From: UBA7957 sp965222695
Lineage (GTDB): Bacteria; Pseudomonadota; Gammaproteobacteria; Granulosicoccales; Granulosicoccaceae
DNA: 64,000 nt
Assembly (NCBI GenBank): GCA_965222695.1
Contig: OZ244967.1
Span: 2,666,001 to 2,730,000 of the forward strand
Reading direction: 5' to 3'
Positions 1 through 8,547 of the stretch are shown here, piece after piece (the first letter of the stretch is position 1; each line of letters begins with the position of its first letter). A program made the translations under genes and the position numbers. Below the pieces are notes generated by a model, which worked only from the letters and a program-made list of their open reading frames with translations, had not been told where the DNA came from and did no database searches.

Positions 1-2
1 CT

Positions 3-458
3 CTGTTGGAGATTCTCCGTAACCGATGGCCTTGGATTCCGGTTTTGATCGTCACCGGTACCCAGGACGCACAAACGGCTCAGCGGGTCATAGATTCCGG
101 TGCCGCCGGCTATTTATGTAAAACCAGCCCGCCTTCGGAATTCGTCACTGCTATCCGGCAGGTGCTTAGCGGGGAAGTGTATATTTCAGCCGAACAGTCG
201 AGTTTTATTCAACGTGAAGAAGATAAGGAATCGAACCCGAATCTGATCACCAAATTTACAAGTCGTCAGTTGGAAGTACTCAATCTCATGGCACACGGTC
301 ATCCGAATAAGATAATCGCCAGTAAGCTCGGGCTGACCGAACATACGGTTAAAGTGCATATCTCTAATATCTTTCACACGATGAGCGTCCATAACCGGAC
401 TGCCTGCGTAAAAGAAGCGGTTCGATTGGGAATCGTTCATCTGCCTGTCGGGTACTAG
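3..458 (+). CDS. NarL/FixJ-type response regulator, 5' end cut by window edge
   Basis: This is the C-terminal part of a two-component response regulator. The frame is open to the first base of the window, so the start and the phospho-acceptor Asp lie outside. What remains is the end of a receiver domain (VLIVTGT, then GAAGYLCKTSP with the conserved Lys) and a LuxR-type helix-turn-helix at about residues 85-145 (FTSRQLEVLNLMAHGHPNKI, LTEHTVKVHISNIF). It should bind DNA when phosphorylated. It is tail to tail with a hybrid histidine kinase 8 bases away, the obvious candidate partner, although convergent pairs are not always cognate. Its TAG stop begins a sequence resembling the dispersed GGGCCTGTT element. 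Confidence 0.9.
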   Translation: MLEILRNRWPWIPVLIVTGTQDAQTAQRVIDSGAAGYLCKTSPPSEFVTAIRQVLSGEVYISAEQSSFIQREEDKESNPNLITKFTSRQLEVLNLMAHGHPNKIIASKLGLTEHTVKVHISNIFHTMSVHNRTACVKEAVRLGIVHLPVGY

Positions 459-466
459 GGCCTATA

Positions 467-2248
467 CTAATGTACATATTTATCGGTGACGTCTTGCATT
501 CGAGTCTGTTGTAACAGTGAGGCGCGAAGCTGGGCGGGCTTAACCGGCTTATGCAGGAGCACAAACCGCGAATCGCTGACCGAACGAATAAATTCAGCCT
601 CGGTATTGCCAGTCAAGATAATTCCCGGTGTTCGGCCACCGTCTATTTTGGAAAACTCTGTTAAGAGCTCGACCCCATTCATACCCGGACCCAGATGGTA
701 ATCGCTAATATAGCTGTCGTAGTGATTCCCTTGCCGAACCAAACCCAATGCGTCCTGGGCCGTAGACGCGGTATCGACCTGACAATGCCAGCGTGACAGA
801 ACGGAGAGCATCCCTTGTAATATTGATATTTCGTTGTCTATCACCAACAAGCGCTTCCCTCTCAGCGACTGTCCGTTTGCATTGAATTCGGCGTGTACCG
901 GGATCACCTTGCCCCTTGCCACCTTAAGCATTTCGACTTCAAACACCGTACCCTTGCCGGGCCAGGTTTTTACCCGAAGCTGATGATCCAATAAATCCGA
1001 TAGTCTCCGGCTGATGGACAACCCGAGTCCGAGTCCTTTCTGACGGTCTCTTTCAACATTATCAATCTGGAAAAATTCAACGAATATATGATCAATCTTA
1101 TCGTCGGGAATACCGATTCCACTATCCCAGACTTGCAGTAGCACATTATCACCTCTGCTACGCAAGCCGATCAGGATGCCCCCGCTTTCCGTAAATCGTA
1201 TTGCATTTTGCAATAAATTCCGGATGACGGTAGATAAGAGTAAGGGGTCGGTATAGACGTGACATTCAAACACCCGGACTCTCAGATACAGCTCCTTCTG
1301 ATTTGCCAAGGCTTGAAATTCACTCACCAGATTGTTAATCAGTGTGAGAATATTGATCGGCATTTTTCGTGCGGTAACCACTCCCGCATCCAGTTTCGAA
1401 ATATCAAGCAGCGCTGTCAACAGAGTATCCAAATCCTCCACCGACTGATTCATGTGTTCGACAAGTTCAATCGCCTCTTTTTCCTTGACTTCCATTCGCA
1501 AAGCATCGGTAAACATAGTCAGACTGTGTACGGGCTGGCGCAGATCGTGGCTGGCGGCAGCCAAAAACCGCGATTTGGACCGGCTGGCATTTTCAGCCCG
1601 TTCCTTCTCTGCAGTGAGATGTTTTATCAAATGCAGATTCTCGAATTTAAGCTTCAAGGCCTTGGATGTTAGCTCGTTCGTGCTATTTCCGATTTTTAAT
1701 AATACAGTCAACAGTAAGAGTGCGACCGCAGCAATGATCCAGAGTCCACTTTCTGCCTGAGTTGCGAAATAAATGGCCTCTCCCGACAAGGCCGGAATAA
1801 CAAAACCGTAAAATGCCGGAAGCCAGTAAGCGGATATCACCAGCGACAACACACAAACGCCATTGATAATGGTTAATAGAATCAGTTGTTGGCTTACCGA
1901 ACCGCCTTCAAAGAAGACGTAGACTGCGTAGCCCCAAACACAGCCCGCCAAAGTTGAAGGAACCGTAATCCACCACCCCCATCGACTGATTTCCGGGGAA
2001 GACAGAGGTGAGGGTTTACTACTGAAATAAAGGGAAATAACAATTCTCACGATGGTGACAAGATAAAAAGAAACCATCCAAGGCAGCATGCTTTGCAAAC
2101 TCATAACATCCCTGAAAGTAAACCAGATAATCAATGGAAGCAGCATATTCCACAGCATGACCGTCGAAAGATTTCTGTATAGAAACATCAGACCCTCGGC
2201 AATTTGGCCGACTTCATGCTCTCTGAAATGTGCTTGATCACTCGTCAT
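467..2248 (-). CDS. Membrane-bound hybrid sensor histidine kinase
   Basis: The protein has about six hydrophobic segments in its N-terminal 200 residues, then a short coiled linker. A HisKA domain follows, with H-box FLAAASHDLRQPVHS (phospho-acceptor His about residue 251 counted from an upstream ATG at 2299). The HATPase domain has the N-box LLQNAIRFT, DSGIGIP and GLGLGLSI. A C-terminal receiver has its acceptor Asp in SDYHLGPG (about residue 533) and the Lys in HKPVKP. The N-terminal membrane part is not a sensor domain I recognise, so the signal is unknown. I placed the start at the ATG at 2248, preceded by ACAGG; the frame also holds an ATG at 2299. The convergent regulator gene is the likely partner. 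Confidence 0.9.
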   Translation of the reverse strand: MTSDQAHFREHEVGQIAEGLMFLYRNLSTVMLWNMLLPLIIWFTFRDVMSLQSMLPWMVSFYLVTIVRIVISLYFSSKPSPLSSPEISRWGWWITVPSTLAGCVWGYAVYVFFEGGSVSQQLILLTIINGVCVLSLVISAYWLPAFYGFVIPALSGEAIYFATQAESGLWIIAAVALLLLTVLLKIGNSTNELTSKALKLKFENLHLIKHLTAEKERAENASRSKSRFLAAASHDLRQPVHSLTMFTDALRMEVKEKEAIELVEHMNQSVEDLDTLLTALLDISKLDAGVVTARKMPINILTLINNLVSEFQALANQKELYLRVRVFECHVYTDPLLLSTVIRNLLQNAIRFTESGGILIGLRSRGDNVLLQVWDSGIGIPDDKIDHIFVEFFQIDNVERDRQKGLGLGLSISRRLSDLLDHQLRVKTWPGKGTVFEVEMLKVARGKVIPVHAEFNANGQSLRGKRLLVIDNEISILQGMLSVLSRWHCQVDTASTAQDALGLVRQGNHYDSYISDYHLGPGMNGVELLTEFSKIDGGRTPGIILTGNTEAEFIRSVSDSRFVLLHKPVKPAQLRASLLQQTRMQDVTDKYVH

Positions 2249-2496
2249 AGATACAACCTGTCCGGCATCATTATTACTCGATACGCAAGTGTCCAACATA
2301 AGACATTCGATCTAGTGGGGGACTTCAGCGGACTTGCGATATTCTTCCTGAAACAAAAGAGAAACAGCGACTTAAGCGTTAAACTAATACAAAGGGAGTA
2401 AGAATAGGAAGAACTGTCAAGCGAGTTTTACAATTGTCGGAATCGGCTTTCGAAGATTCCATTTTCCGGAAAGATCCTGAACAGGCATCAACAAAA

Positions 2497-3144
2497 CTAA
2501 ACGGCTCGGTTACCAGGCGGTTTTTCCTTATAGTCGCACAAATCAACGATAACGCACTCTGAGCATTTCGGCTTTCGGGCAAGGCAGGTATATCTTCCGT
2601 GTAATATTAACCAGTGGTGGGCATCAACCAGATACTGTTCAGGTACAAATCGCAACAGTTTTTTTTCGACATCCAGAACAGTTTTTCCAGGCGCAATCCC
2701 GGTACGGTTGGAAACGCGGAATATATGGGTATCAACAGCCATGGTCGGCTGACCAAACGCGGTATTCAGAACCACATTGGCTGTCTTGCGTCCGACACCG
2801 GGTAAAGCCTGCAATTCTGATCGGCTTTTGGGAACTTCACCCTGATATTGCTCAGCGAGGATTCGGCAGGTTTCAATGACATTTTTAGCCTTGGAATTAT
2901 ATAGACCGATGGTTTTAATGTATTTTTTAAGCTGCTGCTCACCCAAATTGTAGATACCTTCCGCGGTGTTGGCGATCTTAAACAGCTTAGCGGTGGCTTT
3001 GTTGACACTCACGTCGGTCGCCTGGGCAGAAAGAATCACCGCAATCAAAAGCTCAAAGGGCGATGAGTATATTAGTTCAGTCTTCGGATGCGGATTCTCA
3101 GCCTGAAATCGCTCGAATATTTCCCGTCGTTTGTTTGCATTCAT
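2497..3144 (-). CDS. nth: Endonuclease III
   Basis: A base-excision repair DNA glycosylase/AP lyase that removes oxidised pyrimidines. All key elements are visible in 215 residues: the helix-hairpin-helix LPGVGRKTANVVLN with catalytic Lys120, catalytic Asp138 in AVDTHIFRVSNR, and the 4Fe-4S loop with Cys187, Cys194, Cys197 and Cys203 in the usual C-x6-C-x2-C-x5-C spacing. Length is normal for the family. It lies downstream of lexA on the same strand, separated by about 100 bases that contain a dispersed repeat, so co-transcription is possible but not shown. Confidence 0.97.
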   Translation of the reverse strand: MNANKRREIFERFQAENPHPKTELIYSSPFELLIAVILSAQATDVSVNKATAKLFKIANTAEGIYNLGEQQLKKYIKTIGLYNSKAKNVIETCRILAEQYQGEVPKSRSELQALPGVGRKTANVVLNTAFGQPTMAVDTHIFRVSNRTGIAPGKTVLDVEKKLLRFVPEQYLVDAHHWLILHGRYTCLARKPKCSECVIVDLCDYKEKPPGNRAV

Positions 3145-3232
3145 AACGAAATTTCAATCATCCGATAATGCCAGCGGTCGCGCGCCTAGCATCTGAGCGC
3201 TTTGTGACTGGCTGCATCCTAAATAATTAGGT

Positions 3233-3246
3233 GGACGGACTACTAG
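3233..3246 (-). repeat. Dispersed CTAGTAGTCCGTC element, copy 1 (contains lexA stop)
   Basis: The minus strand reads CTAGTAGTCCGTCC. The TAG stop of lexA is part of it. The same 13-14 bases occur at 21799-21812 and 53037-53049, and nowhere else that I found. Three exact copies of a 13-mer in 64 kb are not expected by chance. The origin is unknown. Confidence 0.6.
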
Positions 3247-3839
3247 TATGTTCGCATCTGACCAACCAATACGCCTTGAATACGCACCCGGTCAGCCGCG
3301 TACCGCATGGGCTTCATCTCGGAATTGGCTGGAATCAACTCCACCATTCCGCCTTTAACCGATCCCAGGGTCTTCAGTGTAGCTTCGGTACGGTCGATCA
3401 ACGCCACAACGATCTCGCCGCGGTTCGCCGTATTGCGTTTCCTCAGTATCACTGTATCCCCGTCCAGAATACCTGCATCGATCATGGAATCACCACTCAC
3501 TCTCAATGCGTAACGGTCCGGACCAATCAGAAATTCAGCTACGTTAAGTCGCTCTTCCCCTTCAATCGCTTCGATCGGCCGACCTGCTGCAATTCTGCCC
3601 AATAAAGGGATCATATAGCGTTGCGACTCCACTTCCTTAGATAACTTTAGACCCCGCCAACCCGTTCCATGGCGCTCAAGATGACCTTTATCGATTAATG
3701 ATTGAACATAACGATGCACCGTTCCACGCGAGCGGATATTTAAAGCCGCAGCAATTTCAGCAATGGTGGGGGCGACCGCGTTACTCTCAATCTGCTCACG
3801 AATAAAGGTAAACATTCGCTCTTCTAATTGGGTAAGCAT
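3243..3839 (-). CDS. lexA: LexA repressor (SOS regulator)
   Basis: The self-cleaving repressor of the SOS regulon. The N-terminal winged helix-turn-helix spans about residues 1-65 (APTIAEIAAALNIRSRGTVH). The Ala85-Gly86 cleavage site is in GRIAAGRP, and the Ser118 (SGDSM) and Lys156 (ATLKTL) dyad forms the C-terminal S24 protease domain. The recognition helix differs from E. coli LexA, so the operator need not be CTGT-N8-ACAG. The ATG at 3839 is preceded on the minus strand by GGAG with 10-base spacing. That GGAG is the end of a 15-bp perfect inverted repeat at 3850-3888, probably autoregulatory. RecA is not in the window. Confidence 0.95.
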   Translation of the reverse strand: MLTQLEERMFTFIREQIESNAVAPTIAEIAAALNIRSRGTVHRYVQSLIDKGHLERHGTGWRGLKLSKEVESQRYMIPLLGRIAAGRPIEAIEGEERLNVAEFLIGPDRYALRVSGDSMIDAGILDGDTVILRKRNTANRGEIVVALIDRTEATLKTLGSVKGGMVELIPANSEMKPMRYAADRVRIQGVLVGQMRTY

Positions 3840-3849
3840 GATGGATGTA

Positions 3850-3888
3850 CTCCGGTTGTTCTCTTTTGAGTTTAGAGAACAACCGGAG
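3850..3888 (-). promoter_or_regulatory. 15-bp perfect inverted repeat over the lexA ribosome binding site
   Basis: CTCCGGTTGTTCTCT (3850-3864) and AGAGAACAACCGGAG (3874-3888) are exact reverse complements around a 9-base spacer. The arm nearest lexA supplies the GGAG ribosome binding sequence ten bases from the ATG. It could be a LexA operator or an RNA hairpin hiding the ribosome binding site. There is no U-run, so it is not a standard terminator. Confidence 0.6.
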
Positions 3889-3977
3889 AAAATTCAATTG
3901 GATTTTTACAAGTAAAGAGAAAATAAATTAATGAAGCTCAGATGGGGCAGCTCCACAGACATGCGTGATTGCACTAG

Positions 3978-5375
3978 TCAATAGGCATTCTTATTGACAA
4001 AACCATTGGTCAGCGTCAGTAGCATGATTTTAAGATCAAAAGCCAATGACCAGTTTTCGATATAGTAGAGATCGTGTTTCAAACGTTCGTGCAGACTGGT
4101 ATCCCCTCTCCAGCCGTTGACCTGTGCCCAGCCTGTGATGCCCGCCTTGACCATATGTTTTTTCATGTATTGCGGAATTTCATCCTTAAACTGTTCAACA
4201 AAGATCGGCCGCTCGGGCCGGGGGCCGACAATAGACATATCTCCACGCAGAACATTAAAAAACTGAGGCAACTCGTCGAGACTGGTCCGCCGCAGAAAGC
4301 GACCCACCCGGGTTGCCCGATTGTCCGATGCATTTGCCCATACCGGACCACTGCTGGATTCAGCATCTACCGGCATAGTGCGAAATTTGAGCATCTGAAT
4401 CGGTTTCCCGTTCCAGCCAACTCTTTCCTGCTTGTAGAATACCGGACCTCGGGATTCGAGCTTTACGGCAATGGCGATGAATAGCAGCAGAGGACTCGCC
4501 AGCAGTAGAAAAAATAGAGCGAGAACCTTGTCTTCAATCGCCTTAAAAACACGATTGACACCCTCCATGGGCGAGGCGGTCAGGTTCAGGACCGGTAATC
4601 CTGCAACTTCAGACATTGAATGGTTGAACAATTGAAACTCAAAAATATCGGGAACGTAACGAATATCCGCAGTGCAGTGATCAAAGCGTTCCATCAAGCG
4701 ATGAATCTGCTCCTGATGTTTTAACGGCATGGCCAGCCATACCTGATCAACACTGGATTTAATGATATAGTCGGCTGCTTCGTTAAAATCGCCCTTGACG
4801 ACGTTGCTTTCCAGAAACCGGTCTGCGATGCGTTGATCGTCGGTAAACACGCCAACAATCTGAAAACCTGACCAGGTTGCAGTCAGTAAACGCTGAATCA
4901 CATTGTAAGCAACATCGCCTCCGCCAACGATGACAATGGAGCGCTGGTTAAACCCCTGGCTACGGATCCAGCGCAGGCAGATCCGTAACACGACTCTATA
5001 GCCCACCAATCCCAGCCACGTAAATGAGAACCATTCAACAAACCATACGCGCGAATAGCTGGCGGTCGACTTGGTAAATAAGGCAACCAATACCAAGCCG
5101 ATGAATACCGCACTCAAGGCAAAGGTGACATGTCTTATCTCCCGTAAAATCGGCATACCCCGGAAACCACGCCCAAATGACAGCGGTGGAAACAATAATG
5201 CGACACCGAACAAACATAACGCTACCGCATTGATATACCGCTGGGGCATGAATTCAAAATCGGGATAAATAATAAAGGCAAACCAGGCTGCAAATATGGG
5301 AATCGCTAAATCGAGCATCCACATCAAAAAAGCGATGCTCTTGGAGTGGTCCTTCAATAATCCGGTTCGAAACAT
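3978..5375 (-). CDS. Undecaprenyl-phosphate sugar phosphotransferase (WcaJ/WbaP type)
   Basis: An initiating phosphoglycosyltransferase that moves a sugar-1-phosphate, usually glucose or galactose, from a UDP-sugar onto undecaprenyl phosphate in the inner membrane. The 465 residues hold four to five N-terminal membrane segments, a Rossmann-like region with IVIVGGGDVAYNVI (147-160), a further hydrophobic segment near 285-305 and the C-terminal sugar transferase domain. That domain shows FYKQERVGWNGKPIQMLKFR, SLDELPQFFNVLRGDMS, IVGPRPE and GITGWAQVNGWRG. The length fits the full-size WcaJ class. The sugar cannot be read from sequence. It faces away from the ligase-like gene at 5806. Confidence 0.92.
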   Translation of the reverse strand: MFRTGLLKDHSKSIAFLMWMLDLAIPIFAAWFAFIIYPDFEFMPQRYINAVALCLFGVALLFPPLSFGRGFRGMPILREIRHVTFALSAVFIGLVLVALFTKSTASYSRVWFVEWFSFTWLGLVGYRVVLRICLRWIRSQGFNQRSIVIVGGGDVAYNVIQRLLTATWSGFQIVGVFTDDQRIADRFLESNVVKGDFNEAADYIIKSSVDQVWLAMPLKHQEQIHRLMERFDHCTADIRYVPDIFEFQLFNHSMSEVAGLPVLNLTASPMEGVNRVFKAIEDKVLALFFLLLASPLLLFIAIAVKLESRGPVFYKQERVGWNGKPIQMLKFRTMPVDAESSSGPVWANASDNRATRVGRFLRRTSLDELPQFFNVLRGDMSIVGPRPERPIFVEQFKDEIPQYMKKHMVKAGITGWAQVNGWRGDTSLHERLKHDLYYIENWSLAFDLKIMLLTLTNGFVNKNAY

Positions 5376-5805
5376 CTATGCGGCCTTACAGTATCTTACG
5401 CATGGGGAGATAGGTATAGCTGCGTAATTGTACTATATTCGGGTTGAGTACTGTATAACTATTCCGAAATGATAGTATGAATGTGCCTGCTATCCGGATG
5501 ATTCCGCCGGATAAAAACCTCAAAGAGGATGCAACAATCCCCGTCACCCCAGTGACAGATTTACCCCGACTCGTGACAAGACTTCAGACATCCGTACTGC
5601 CAATAGACTGCTGGCGGTAAGTTTAACGTTTTATTCTGGATATGAAGGAATAGTGCTATTATCATCGGCTTTTATCTCTGTCTGTTTGATCTAACATCTA
5701 TACTTGCAGGTCTAGTTTCTTCGGAAATTTTTCTTAGGAATTCAACGCTGAAGCGGATCATTTTAATTCTTCCGGAACACAAGGCGGCAACCCGATAAAT
5801 CCACC
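5376..5805. other. Divergent intergenic region of the polysaccharide locus
   Basis: These 430 bases separate two divergently transcribed polysaccharide genes and should carry promoters for both. No gene, long repeat or riboswitch fold was recognised. The only promoter-like string is listed separately at 5634-5662. Confidence 0.6.
5634..5662 (+). promoter_or_regulatory. Possible extended -10 promoter for the O-antigen ligase-like gene
   Basis: TGCTATTAT forms an extended -10 (hexamer at 5657-5662). With a 17-base spacer the -35 is only TTCTGG (5634-5639), a poor match. The leader would be about 140 bases. Pattern only, weak. Confidence 0.25.
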
Positions 5806-7035
5806 ATGAAGTTCGAGCTCAACACGACAGTAATTGAAAAATACAAACTATTCTCAGTGTTGCTGTTGGTTTCTGCGATCACGATTAATACACCTCTGAT
5901 TTACATAGCAGCAACCTTTATCCTGCTGCTCTGGATCTTTGAAGCAGATCGAACGCACAAGCTCGAACTCATGATTCATGACCGAATAGCGCAATCATTC
6001 TTGGCGCTTTTTTTTCTTCACCTGGCCGGCCTTCTCTGGACAGAATCCTGGCCGGAGGGTCTGAGAATTTTCTCAAAACAGAAAGTTTACCTTTTCGCGC
6101 CCATGCTGATCGTCTTTATCAATAAGGAGACTGCAAGACTCGCTGTCAATTCGCTGATTGGGGTGATATTGGTCACTCAAGTCTATTCTGTATACCTGTA
6201 CTATCTCCCTCCCCCGGGACTGCAGCCGTCGGATTTATCACCGTTTATGAATCATATGCATTTTTCATTGATTCTTGTATTTACATTCGCTTATCTGATT
6301 TATTCGGTGGACATCTCCAGAGGCGCTGACCGGAAAAATACCTTTTTGTTATTTGCCTCGGCTTTATCGCTGTTTACCCTGTTCATCAATATAGGTCGAA
6401 TCGGCCAAGTGGCCCTGCCGGTCGTCTTAATGGTCCTGGCGATCAGAAAGTTTAAATTGTCCCTGTTAAAAAGCTCTCTCATTGTCGCTTCTCTGGTGAC
6501 CGCCTTGTTTTCCGCTGCCTATGCTTTCAACCCTCAGTTTGAACGAAGAGTGGACAGAATAGTATATGAATTCCAAGTCACAGTGGGACAGGACTTACGT
6601 GCGAGCATCGCCTGTAGATTTGAAATGTGGGGGTATGCTATGGAATTAGGCAATCAGAATCCGTTGTTGGGAATAGGAACCGGGGACAGTATTCAGGAAA
6701 TGAGTGACCTGTTAGGCCACACCGAACTGGAAAAACTCTATAAGGAATGCAATCTGGGCCACAGGTATCAACTCAACCCGCACAATAACTTCTTCCTGTT
6801 TTATATGCAGTTTGGTTTGCTCGGGATTGTAGTTCTGGTTGCTATCTTATTAATACAACTACGAACAGCTGTCAAAATTGATTCCACTCCCATGATATTG
6901 ATCTTGACAACCACGATTGTGGGTATGTTAACGACTTCGTTAATCTCGGTACACGTAAAGTATATGTTCTTTTATGCGATAGTGACAACGCTGCTCTACA
7001 TCCGTGATCGCAAAGAGGATAAATCTATAAATTGA
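5806..7035 (+). CDS. O-antigen ligase/polymerase family membrane protein (Wzy_C)
   Basis: A polytopic inner membrane protein of 409 residues with about ten hydrophobic segments. The signature is in the large periplasmic loop and the following helix: RFEMWGYAMELGNQNPLLGI, then NPHNNFFLFYMQFGLLGIVV, with the His typical of WaaL-type ligases. Members either ligate undecaprenyl-linked O-antigen to lipid A core or act as polymerases, and sequence alone does not separate these. With an ABC exporter in the same locus, the ligase role is the better guess. It is the only plus-strand gene of the locus and converges on the glycosyltransferase ending at 7082. Confidence 0.8.
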   Translation: MKFELNTTVIEKYKLFSVLLLVSAITINTPLIYIAATFILLLWIFEADRTHKLELMIHDRIAQSFLALFFLHLAGLLWTESWPEGLRIFSKQKVYLFAPMLIVFINKETARLAVNSLIGVILVTQVYSVYLYYLPPPGLQPSDLSPFMNHMHFSLILVFTFAYLIYSVDISRGADRKNTFLLFASALSLFTLFINIGRIGQVALPVVLMVLAIRKFKLSLLKSSLIVASLVTALFSAAYAFNPQFERRVDRIVYEFQVTVGQDLRASIACRFEMWGYAMELGNQNPLLGIGTGDSIQEMSDLLGHTELEKLYKECNLGHRYQLNPHNNFFLFYMQFGLLGIVVLVAILLIQLRTAVKIDSTPMILILTTTIVGMLTTSLISVHVKYMFFYAIVTTLLYIRDRKEDKSIN

Positions 7036-7081
7036 GCAGGCTCTTAAATCAAAGCTCAACGGTTCATGTCTTCAGGCGGCA

Positions 7082-8209
7082 TTATTCCGCAATTGAGGCG
7101 GCTTCCTCAATCAGAAATAGCTCCCTGTCAACCGTCGTTTTTCGCCCGCACTGCTCTGCCGCACGTGCAGATGCGTTTGCCGAAAGCTCTTGGAAGCGTT
7201 TTGCATCCGCAGTCAGAAAATGAATTTTTTCAACCATATCGACCGGATCTTCCGGTTTGGCCAACATCACACATGTAGCGTCAGCAAATTCCGGGATAGC
7301 GGCGACTTTGTTCGTTACGACCACAAGCCCGCTACTCATTGCTTCTCCCATTGAAACTCCCTGAGTATCAAAGCGGGTTGGATGCAGTAATACACCGTGG
7401 TCCGAATGCTGTTGTGCAATTTCAGCGTGTGTCAGCATCTTGTTAGTCAGTTTGATATTGGGCAGCCGCTTAAGGGGGTTAACTGTTTTGTTGAAATTTT
7501 CGCCAAAGCCAAATACGGATATAGACAAGCGATCAAAATAGGGTTCTTTACTTAATAATATGAGTGTTTGCTGAATCAAGTCATATCCGTAGTTAAGTTG
7601 AGTAAACGGCCTGATGCAGAGTATCCGGAATCGCATATCCGGTGATTTTAAGCGATACTGAAACTGGTTCTGATCAATATAATTCGGGATGATTTCACTG
7701 TTGGCGGCATTACATCCGCTGTCCTCAATCGCAATCTTGCGCATAAAATCAGAAACGAATACTTTTTTCAGCGTTTGCTCGGGTAGAATCCTTCTCATCA
7801 ACTCCATTCGCTCAAGATGCACCTTTTCCAGTAAACTACCGTTCATTTTCAGCCACAATTTGTCAAAATTAAAACTCAAGCGTCTATAATTTCTCGCCTC
7901 ATAGCCGTGTATCCAGATAATAATTTTATTGTTCGTGAAGTATTTCTGCAGGATTTGAAAGATATTACCACTGACAAAATGTACTAATACCAGTGTGACA
8001 CTACTGGAATATTTTCCAAGCAGTTTTTCCAGGTCAAGCGGAGTCCCCCGAATAATCGTAACATCATCAAATATTTCTTTGGATAAACCCGTATCACCTG
8101 TTTCGAATATGACAAGCTCTACACCATGCTTAAGGTAGTGTTTTACGCGACGATGAATAAATGCGCCGCGATACAGGTCATGTTTACCGGGATAGGCAGG
8201 AGTTACCAA
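7082..8209 (-). CDS. Glycosyltransferase family 4, unusual start
   Basis: A GT-B fold glycosyltransferase of about 375 residues. The N-terminus has VTPAYPGKHDLYRGAFIHRR and the C-terminal nucleotide-sugar domain has HPTRFDTQGVSMGEAMSSGL followed by VVVTNKVAAIPEF. It should act on the cytoplasmic face during repeat-unit synthesis; donor and acceptor are unknown. No ATG or GTG lies near the expected start. The frame begins at a TTG at 8209, and the codons before it (Lys-Val-Leu) already look like the usual first beta strand, so the true start may be slightly upstream at a rare codon. The preceding coiled-coil gene ends about 40 bases upstream on the same strand. Confidence 0.85.
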   Translation of the reverse strand: MVTPAYPGKHDLYRGAFIHRRVKHYLKHGVELVIFETGDTGLSKEIFDDVTIIRGTPLDLEKLLGKYSSSVTLVLVHFVSGNIFQILQKYFTNNKIIIWIHGYEARNYRRLSFNFDKLWLKMNGSLLEKVHLERMELMRRILPEQTLKKVFVSDFMRKIAIEDSGCNAANSEIIPNYIDQNQFQYRLKSPDMRFRILCIRPFTQLNYGYDLIQQTLILLSKEPYFDRLSISVFGFGENFNKTVNPLKRLPNIKLTNKMLTHAEIAQQHSDHGVLLHPTRFDTQGVSMGEAMSSGLVVVTNKVAAIPEFADATCVMLAKPEDPVDMVEKIHFLTADAKRFQELSANASARAAEQCGRKTTVDRELFLIEEAASIAE

Positions 8210-8247
8210 AAGTACTTTTGGATGGAGGAAGACAGCATCCAGACTGC

Positions 8248-8547
8248 TCAGATTATCGACTGCCCTGTTTTCAGAACTTTTTTTTTAACCTTTCTAAGTG
8301 CCGCGCGTGGATTAGCTAATGCTTTCAAGACGATTTGTTTTGCCCATACCGGATCTTTGGCCATACCGTAAAGAATATTAAACCATCGATATCGCTTGAA
8401 TCGTTGTAGCGGAGAACGCTTTTCAAGTAAGCGAACTTTAGCATCAAGCTCATCATTGTATAACTCACATATCCTTATCCTATTCTCAAGATACTCGATT
8501 CGTTTCTTTAGCTGCTGATAGTCGTCGAAGCCGCTGTTATCGTTCAT
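8248..8547 (-). CDS. Small coiled-coil protein in polysaccharide locus, function unknown
   Basis: A 99-residue protein. Residues 10-45 form a heptad-rich coiled coil (LKKRIEYLENRIRICELYN), followed by a basic region rich in Lys and Arg (ALRKVKKKVLK). There is no signal peptide or membrane segment. Its ATG overlaps the end of the upstream glycosyltransferase gene by 11 bases, so translation is probably coupled. Short coiled-coil proteins or domains accompany some ABC-dependent O-antigen systems, where they can set chain length or hold enzymes at the membrane, but I have no family match and do not assign that role. Confidence 0.7.
   Translation of the reverse strand: MNDNSGFDDYQQLKKRIEYLENRIRICELYNDELDAKVRLLEKRSPLQRFKRYRWFNILYGMAKDPVWAKQIVLKALANPRAALRKVKKKVLKTGQSII

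Noticed and set aside
3243..3839. lexA as a phage CI-like or UmuD-like protein
   Set aside because: The order winged helix-turn-helix, Ala-Gly cleavage site and Ser/Lys spacing match LexA over the whole length.
5613..5620. GGCGGTAA, similar to the RfaH ops core GGCGGTAG
   Set aside because: Lacks the TG extension of the ops consensus and lies upstream of the only promoter candidate, so it would not be transcribed as required.
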